Shown piece by piece: positions 1 through 4,387 of a stretch of DNA of 6,396 bases (positions are counted from its first letter, which is position 1; each line of letters starts with the position of its first letter). The position numbers were made by a program, and so were the translations under genes. This DNA comes from CAYPXJ01 sp964414595 (GTDB lineage: Bacteria > Pseudomonadota > Alphaproteobacteria > Rickettsiales > CAIJLX01). The stretch is from the NCBI GenBank assembly GCA_964414595.1, contig CAYPXJ010000069.1:1-6396 (forward strand). The letters run 5' to 3'. Under the pieces are notes generated by a model that was not told the origin of the DNA, ran no database searches, and worked only from the letters and a program-made list of their open reading frames with translations.

Positions 1-15
1 AACCAGGAGAGATAC

Positions 16-1230
16 ATGAGCCCGCTACCTAAAGGAAGAGTCGTTGTTGGAACGGCAGACACACTAATTGCCGATCATATTGTGAAGATAAGCGATATCA
101 ACACACTGGATGATTCTGTGAAGCGCGACAGAATATTCGCGCTCATGCGTGAGAATGAGATTGTACCAAAAGGGAAGAAGGAAATTTCAACCGCCGTATT
201 TAATGATTTTTGTGATGCGCTGACTGGCGTGCCGAATGCGCCTTTTCCCGGTGGATCATCCTTAAATACACTGACGACTTTCACGCGCCTTCTGCCGGAA
301 ACAACATCTGGAATATTTTTAGGCTCGCTCGGTAGTGGCCATGATAGTAGACGAATTCGTTTACGTTTGGAGCGCTCTAATATTGAACTTATCAATGTTG
401 CAGAAAAGCCGGATGCAAAAGAACAGGCGGAAACAGCTATTTCTTATGTATTTCACTATCCTGACGGTGAGCGAGCTATAGCTACGCACACAGGTAACGC
501 AAGGAAATTGGTAAAGCCACAGTATTTTGATGACGAGTTTTTTTCCCGCATCGATATTTTTTTGATGCAGGCAGGTGTTATGAAAAAATTCTCGGAAGAG
601 GTGTTTGATAAAATTTTGGAAATGCGCGCTAAGCACAAAACGCCACTTGTCATGGCGCTACCAACCAGTGCGTTTAAGCCAGAAAAAGCACGCTGGGCAA
701 AAGCCAGTGCCAATCTAACACTAGGGAATGTTGCAGAATTAGGCTTTCTTTATGACATTAAATATGATGAGAGTTTGCCAGCAAAAGACCTCAAAAGAAC
801 AAGGCAGCGAGAGAGCATCATTCTAAAACTTATGGGTGACATGCAAGAAAGCAGCACGGTGCTTGATAAGATGGAGATTCTAGATAACAGACAGGTTGCT
901 TTCATTACAGATGGCGCCAATGGCGTCTATGTCGTAAATAATAACGGCTTCAAACATGTGCCAGGAGAAATTGTCACGCCCAAAGATACATTGGGTGCAG
1001 GCGATGCTTCTTTTGCAGGCTTTATGGCGGGATATGTGATGAATCTACGAGACGAAGATATTGCGCGCTTGGGCATGGCAGTGGCGGGACTAAAAGTGCA
1101 AAAAAATGGTCCATCACTGGATACTCCGTATCAAGATTTGAGAGATACACGCCCAAGAATATTTGAAAATTTAGAGCTAGCTAGAAAAGAATCGCTCTAT
1201 GAGTATCAACAAAAAATTGGTGGCAAGTGA
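16..1230 (+). CDS. PfkB-family (adenosine kinase-like) carbohydrate/nucleoside kinase
   Basis: A 404-residue cytoplasmic kinase of the ribokinase/PfkB superfamily, which transfers the ATP gamma-phosphate to a hydroxymethyl group of a sugar or nucleoside. The C-terminal signature DTLGAGDASFAGF spans residues 324-336, with D330 in the position of the catalytic base. The small-substrate glycine motif GGSSLN lies at residues 79-84. The order of elements (N-terminal strand, about 60 residues containing IVPKGKKEIS, then the GG motif) resembles bacterial adenosine kinases more than fructokinases, but the N-terminus (GRVVVGTADTLIAD) departs from the usual GxGNAxxD, so the substrate is not assigned. 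The length is somewhat above the usual 300-350 residues. The start is supported by AGGAGAG at 5-11. The stop overlaps the next gene by 4 bp, implying translational coupling. A sampled line is about 38% GC, lower than metW and argG. The family call is firm; the substrate is open. Confidence 0.9.
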   Translation: MSPLPKGRVVVGTADTLIADHIVKISDINTLDDSVKRDRIFALMRENEIVPKGKKEISTAVFNDFCDALTGVPNAPFPGGSSLNTLTTFTRLLPETTSGIFLGSLGSGHDSRRIRLRLERSNIELINVAEKPDAKEQAETAISYVFHYPDGERAIATHTGNARKLVKPQYFDDEFFSRIDIFLMQAGVMKKFSEEVFDKILEMRAKHKTPLVMALPTSAFKPEKARWAKASANLTLGNVAELGFLYDIKYDESLPAKDLKRTRQRESIILKLMGDMQESSTVLDKMEILDNRQVAFITDGANGVYVVNNNGFKHVPGEIVTPKDTLGAGDASFAGFMAGYVMNLRDEDIARLGMAVAGLKVQKNGPSLDTPYQDLRDTRPRIFENLELARKESLYEYQQKIGGK

Positions 1231-1808
1231 AAATGGATGAGAGGACAGAGATAGCAAATTATAAGCTTTGGGAGCGACCTATTTATGTCTTTCGTGAAAC
1301 GGAAGAAAATGTCACAACTTATTTTTTGCAATTCGAAGATCAGAGCAACGCAGTACGTCGCGGTATATTTGAAGAATTGCACCGGGTTGCCAAAGAAAGA
1401 TCAAACCTCATTAATGTCAGTCGTCAACCGCAGCAGCATAACACGGATGTGTGCACAATATTTATTACGCCGCGGAATGAAAAAAGGCCGCTTACGGATG
1501 TAGAAGTAACCACCTTTTTTAAGCGCGCGATAGAAGGCCTAAATAAAATCTCGATGCCGCATTTTCACGCCGCGGAAATACTAAGCCCTATGGCAAGGCA
1601 TGCTACAACACAGACGCGTCGTGGGCAATTTATAGAAGAGGTAACAAGCATTGTAAGACGCTATAACGAGTTGCAGGGTGTGAATATTCCGGCGGATAGG
1701 CAGGAAGATTATTATCAAGGCCTCATCAGTTTAATCGTAAATAAAATGGAACTGACATTTGGCAAAGGCGTTAAAAACAATACCGAAGAAAAAAGTGGCA
1801 GGTCGTAA
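1227..1808 (+). CDS. Hypothetical soluble protein coupled to the PfkB kinase
   Basis: A 193-residue protein I do not recognise. It has no signal peptide, membrane segment or cysteine cluster (a single Cys, in TDVCTIFITP), and no obvious catalytic motif. Its sequence looks like a mixed alpha/beta soluble protein: beta-like stretches such as PIYVFRE and TYFLQFED early, and a helical second half rich in charged residues. A His-rich spot, MPHFHAAE, lies in the middle. The tail (KNNTEEKSGRS) is polar and probably disordered. The GTG start at 1227 overlaps the kinase stop as GTGA, and an in-frame ATG two codons later (1233) is an equally plausible start. No strong Shine-Dalgarno sequence is visible, consistent with coupled translation from the kinase message. 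By position it may act with or regulate the kinase, but nothing in the sequence shows that. Confidence 0.75.
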   Translation: MKMDERTEIANYKLWERPIYVFRETEENVTTYFLQFEDQSNAVRRGIFEELHRVAKERSNLINVSRQPQQHNTDVCTIFITPRNEKRPLTDVEVTTFFKRAIEGLNKISMPHFHAAEILSPMARHATTQTRRGQFIEEVTSIVRRYNELQGVNIPADRQEDYYQGLISLIVNKMELTFGKGVKNNTEEKSGRS

Positions 1809-1816
1809 GCGCTGCC
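1789..1816 (-). terminator. Candidate intrinsic terminator for metW
   Basis: On the minus strand GGCAG (1816-1812) and CTGCC (1801-1797) form a 5-bp GC-rich stem with a 10-nt loop. Two bases later comes a run of six T (1794-1789). The element lies inside the last codons of the convergent plus-strand gene and just past the metW stop. The stem is short, so termination may be partial. In the plus direction the hairpin is followed only by a broken T tract. Confidence 0.45.
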
Positions 1817-1819
1817 CGA

Positions 1820-2416
1820 TTATTTGCTCAGCAGGAACACACCCTCGCGGGCAAAAAAATTCGCCGCACTCTGTAATCCCGCATAGTGTTTTTCTTTTCC
1901 ACTCGGGCTTATAAAATGTTTTGCCAAAATGCGCGCGCCCAGTTCATCGGCGAGCGCGATAAAATCACGAATCGTACAAAAATGAATGTTCGGCGTGTTA
2001 TGCCATTCGTAAGGTAGCGCCTTCGTCACCGGCATGCGGCCATTCAGCGCGAGGTAAAGCCGGTTGCGCCACTGGCCGAAATTCGGAAAAGACACGATGC
2101 AGTTTTTACCGATGCGCAACATATGCTCGAGCACGTCGCGCGGTTTTTCCGTGGCCTGCAGTACGCTGGTGAGAATCACATAATCAAAACTTTTGTCGGG
2201 ATAAAAACGCAAATCGGTATCCGCGTCGCCCTGAATCACGGAAAGGCCTTTCGCCACACAGGTGCTGACATTGGTCTGCGAAATTTCAATGCCGCGGCCA
2301 TCGACATTTTTTGTCGCAATCAAATAAGAAAGCAGCTCACCCTCGCCGCAGCCAATATCCATCACGCGCGCGCGCGGCGTCACAAGCGAAGCGATAATTT
2401 CGAGGTCTGTGCGCAT
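1820..2416 (-). CDS. metW: Methionine biosynthesis protein MetW
   Basis: A 198-residue protein with a class I SAM-dependent methyltransferase fold, cytoplasmic. It belongs to the MetW family, which in proteobacteria works with MetX (homoserine O-acyltransferase) in methionine synthesis. Seen: the near-diagnostic N-terminus MRTDLEIIASLV, SAM motif I VMDIGCGEGELL at residues 18-29, an acidic motif II residue E44 in GIEIS, GDADTDL at 63-69, and the family-typical C-terminal stretch with SFPNFGQWRNRLYLALNGRM, PYEWHNTPNIHFCT and the F-x-x-L region. The length matches the family. The start is fixed by homology at the ATG at 2416. No good Shine-Dalgarno sequence precedes it and no in-frame upstream ATG was found nearby. 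Usually metX lies immediately upstream as metXW. Here the upstream neighbour is a divergent RTX gene, so metW is separated from metX. A sampled line is about 57% GC. Confidence 0.93.
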   Translation of the reverse strand: MRTDLEIIASLVTPRARVMDIGCGEGELLSYLIATKNVDGRGIEISQTNVSTCVAKGLSVIQGDADTDLRFYPDKSFDYVILTSVLQATEKPRDVLEHMLRIGKNCIVSFPNFGQWRNRLYLALNGRMPVTKALPYEWHNTPNIHFCTIRDFIALADELGARILAKHFISPSGKEKHYAGLQSAANFFAREGVFLLSK

Positions 2417-2467
2417 AAGGCGCTAGACATGACATATTTTTCGAAAAAAAACAAAAAATCTTCCTAA

Positions 2468-2495
2468 AATGTAACACAAATTAACCATTTGTTAA
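2468..2495 (-). promoter_or_regulatory. Candidate sigma70-type promoter for metW
   Basis: Read on the minus strand, TTAACA (2495-2490, five of six to TTGACA), a 16-bp spacer and TACATT (2473-2468, four of six to TATAAT) precede metW. The predicted transcription start is near 2461, about 45 nt before the ATG. The -35 falls inside the CtrA-type box, so a protein bound there would be expected to compete with RNA polymerase. This is pattern matching in AT-rich DNA and therefore tentative. Confidence 0.3.
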
Positions 2496-2496
2496 C
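2481..2496 (+). promoter_or_regulatory. CtrA-type binding site TTAA-N7-TTAAC
   Basis: The sequence TTAACCATTTGTTAAC matches the full CtrA consensus (TTAA, seven bases, TTAAC) with no mismatch. It is also an imperfect palindrome (TTAAC / GTTAA). CtrA is the OmpR-type cell-cycle and motility response regulator of alphaproteobacteria. The site lies 51 bp upstream of the RTX start codon and overlaps the -35 regions proposed in both directions, the normal place for CtrA to activate or repress. Binding is inferred from the motif only. Confidence 0.55.
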
Positions 2497-2518
2497 TATA
2501 TGAGAGTATTCTGATTAT
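2489..2518 (+). promoter_or_regulatory. Candidate promoter for the RTX gene
   Basis: TTGTTA (2489-2494), an 18-bp spacer and GATTAT (2513-2518) each match the sigma70 hexamers at four of six positions. The downstream half of the CtrA-type box overlaps the -35. The predicted transcription start is about 2525, giving a leader of roughly 20 nt that contains the strong Shine-Dalgarno sequence AGGGAGGT at 2533-2540. The weak hexamers would fit an activator-dependent promoter. Confidence 0.35.
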
Positions 2519-2546
2519 GTGGGCAATTCTTTAGGGAGGTTACACC

Positions 2547-4319
2547 ATGGCATTCACAAGCGGCATCACGACCATTAGCGGCACATCAGGAAACGATACA
2601 CTTTACGGCACGACAGGCGAAGACCTGATGCGTGGTAGCGGAGGTTTTGACACCTATGTCATGAGCTTTAATGCCAGAAAAATCGATACGATTATGGATG
2701 ATGACGGCGCACTGATGGTAGGAACCACGAGAATGCAAGGCGTTGCGAGCGATCTGGGTGGCGGGCAATATTCTCTCTCTGTTGCAGGCAAGGCCTATAA
2801 ATTAAGCATGGTGAATAGTGACCTGCATATTTCCGATACCTCTATTGGTGCAACGATCAGAATTGCCAATTATCAAAACGGCAAATTCGGTATTCAGCTT
2901 GGGCAGCCTGCAACTCCAAATCCTACCAACCCCACGAATCCTACTAGCCCTACAAATCCGGCTTCATTACAGGGCACCGAAGGTGCAGATAATTTGAACG
3001 GTACGTCAAGTGGCGACGTCATCAAGGCTAATGGCGGCAACGATAAAGTATATGGCGGTGGCGGCGATGATGTGGTGGAAGGAGGTGCGGGGAGCGATCT
3101 AATATTTGGCGATGCAGGCCATGATACATTGTATGGCAATACACCTGTATTAGTAAGCAACGTTGCTGAGGGCCAGAAATTAGGTGCCGTAGGCGATTAT
3201 GATACTGTTTATGGCGGAGCCGGTAATGATGAGATACGGGATAACGACGATGGCTACACGGGTATTCGTACGCGTACAGCTACTAACGGCGTTGCTATCA
3301 CGAACGTAGAAATTTCACGCGATGCCCTTTACGGCAATGAAGGGAACGACCGCATTCTCGGCAATGGTGCTGATACCTTAAGCGGCGGCGAAGGCGATGA
3401 TGAGTTAGCCATTGAATCGTTGCAATACGAAATGAGAAGTTACGATAGCGGCACAGCCTACGGTGACGGCGGTAATGACACGATTTCAGGCGCGAATCTG
3501 GCCTATGGCGGCACGGGCGATGACCGAATTGAAGGCAGAAGTCTCTATAGCGGCGGTGCCATCAATGATACGCTCAGCGGGCAGGACGGGAACGATACTG
3601 TTTCCGCGAAGGACGGTGATGATAGAGTGTATGGCGATGCGGGCAATGATAGTATCGATGCTGGCTCGGGTAACGACATTGTGGGCGCAGGCAACGACCA
3701 GGACACGGTCGATGGCGGTGTGGGTAATGACAGCCTTTGGGGCAACGCTGGTAATGATTCCGTTGTCGCCAATGAAGGCAATGATTTGGTTTATGGTGAA
3801 GCGGGACATGACACAGTCACCGGCGGCAATGGTGTTGATATTTTAAGCGGTGGTAGCGACAATGATTATCTCTACGGCGAAGGCGGGAACGATACGCTCT
3901 ACGGCGATGAGAATGATGATTACGTAAATGGCGGCTTTAACGAAGATTTGCTCTATGGCGGTAGCGGTAACGATACGATTGAAGGCGGATATGGTTTCGA
4001 TGTGCTGGGCGGGCAGGACGGCAATGACGTGCTGATTGGCGGCGCAAATCGTGACGAACTTTATGGCGGCGGCGGCAGAGATGTTTTCCTCTTCCGTAAA
4101 GCGACAGGTGATTCAACTTCATCGAACATCGATTTGATTCGCGATTTTGAAAAAGGTGATAAAATTCAACTGGAAGGTTACGGCCTGAATTTTAACAGCA
4201 TCAGCAAGGTCTATCTGGCATCTAAAGGCGTTACGCAGTTTTTCAATAAGCCAACGGATTTTGTGGTGGAAGTTTCAGGCAATGTGAATCTGGATGCTGC
4301 CGATTTCATGTTCAGCTAA
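2547..4319 (+). CDS. RTX calcium-binding exoprotein, type I secreted
   Basis: A 590-residue acidic, Gly/Asp/Asn-rich protein without any cysteine, of the RTX (haemolysin-type calcium-binding repeat) class. Domains in order: an N-terminal RTX-like patch (about 12-38, GTSGNDTLYG); a beta-rich module (about 46-118, from DTIMDDDGAL to IRIANYQNGKFGIQL) resembling a module common in RTX exoproteins; a Pro/Thr/Asn linker (121-138); nonapeptide repeats 143-196; a degenerate, interrupted stretch (about 197-344); 18 unbroken nonapeptides (345-506); and a C-terminal domain (about 507-590) with RDVFLF, DLIRDFEKGDKIQL and the end DAADFMFS, typical of type I secretion signals. There is no N-terminal signal peptide, as expected for type I export. 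No HExxH or other catalytic motif is seen, so this is not a serralysin; an adhesin, surface-layer or matrix role is a guess. The start is fixed by AGGGAGGT six bases upstream. No ABC exporter genes are in the window. Confidence 0.9.
   Translation: MAFTSGITTISGTSGNDTLYGTTGEDLMRGSGGFDTYVMSFNARKIDTIMDDDGALMVGTTRMQGVASDLGGGQYSLSVAGKAYKLSMVNSDLHISDTSIGATIRIANYQNGKFGIQLGQPATPNPTNPTNPTSPTNPASLQGTEGADNLNGTSSGDVIKANGGNDKVYGGGGDDVVEGGAGSDLIFGDAGHDTLYGNTPVLVSNVAEGQKLGAVGDYDTVYGGAGNDEIRDNDDGYTGIRTRTATNGVAITNVEISRDALYGNEGNDRILGNGADTLSGGEGDDELAIESLQYEMRSYDSGTAYGDGGNDTISGANLAYGGTGDDRIEGRSLYSGGAINDTLSGQDGNDTVSAKDGDDRVYGDAGNDSIDAGSGNDIVGAGNDQDTVDGGVGNDSLWGNAGNDSVVANEGNDLVYGEAGHDTVTGGNGVDILSGGSDNDYLYGEGGNDTLYGDENDDYVNGGFNEDLLYGGSGNDTIEGGYGFDVLGGQDGNDVLIGGANRDELYGGGGRDVFLFRKATGDSTSSNIDLIRDFEKGDKIQLEGYGLNFNSISKVYLASKGVTQFFNKPTDFVVEVSGNVNLDAADFMFS
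2925..2960 (+). repeat. Thr-x-Pro triplet linker repeat
   Basis: Four 9-bp units encode TNP TNP TSP TNP (residues 127-138), preceded by PNP. The units differ at third positions, so this is an aged or selected protein repeat rather than fresh slippage. It forms a flexible extended spacer between the N-terminal module and the calcium-binding stalk. Confidence 0.8.
3579..4091 (+). repeat. Uninterrupted RTX nonapeptide array
   Basis: Eighteen consecutive 27-bp units encode GGxGxDxUx-type nonapeptides (residues 345-506, for example GQDGNDTVS, GDAGNDSID, GGSGNDTIE), and a capping half-unit GGGGRDVFL runs to residue 515. Such units coil into a parallel beta-roll that binds calcium between turns and folds only outside the cell. 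Several units (AGNDQDTVD, GGFNEDLLY, GGANRDELY) lack canonical glycines. DNA-level identity between units is low. Confidence 0.9.
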
Positions 4320-4356
4320 AGCCCTAGTAAAAAACGGCGTATAAAATTCGCGTTCG

Positions 4357-4365
4357 TGATATAAT
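4357..4365 (+). promoter_or_regulatory. Extended -10 promoter for the cysteine-rich gene
   Basis: TGATATAAT gives a perfect TATAAT (4360-4365) with the extended -10 TGn immediately upstream. No convincing -35 is visible at 16-18 bp, consistent with an extended -10 promoter. Transcription would start near 4372, after the ATG at 4364, which therefore cannot be the translation start. The next in-frame ATG at 4388 has GGGGG at 4377-4381 as a modest ribosome-binding site. A GATTC (GANTC, the CcrM methylation site) lies at 4366-4370, directly downstream of the -10. Confidence 0.55.
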
Positions 4366-4387
4366 GATTCTAGGCCGGGGGCAAAAT

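Noticed and set aside
1285..1503. Alternative-frame open frame inside the 193-residue hypothetical gene
   Set aside because: There is no ribosome-binding site, it lies wholly inside the longer frame, and its composition looks random.
2123..2467. Plus-strand open frame opposite metW
   Set aside because: It is antisense to a well-supported gene, its translation has no recognisable features, and it runs into the divergent promoter region.
3463..3846. Open frames on both strands inside the RTX gene (for example 3463-3846 plus and 3486-3809 minus)
   Set aside because: They are by-products of the repetitive Gly/Asp/Asn codon pattern, with low-complexity translations and no ribosome-binding site.
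3579..4064. Possible CRISPR-like or tandem DNA repeat array
   Set aside because: The 27-bp periodicity is in the protein (RTX nonapeptides). DNA units are divergent and there are no constant repeats with unique spacers.
2547..4319. Serralysin-type metalloprotease call for the RTX protein
   Set aside because: The C-terminal domain resembles that of serralysins, but there is no HExxH zinc site or catalytic domain upstream of the repeats.
4323..4374. Inverted repeat CCTAG ... CTAGG after the RTX stop as a terminator
   Set aside because: The arms are five bases with a loop of about 42 and no T run, so it would not act as an intrinsic terminator.
4364..4387. Upstream ATG extending the cysteine-rich gene by eight codons
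   Set aside because: The ATG lies inside a perfect extended -10, has no ribosome-binding site, and adds a non-signal-like stretch ahead of a good signal peptide.
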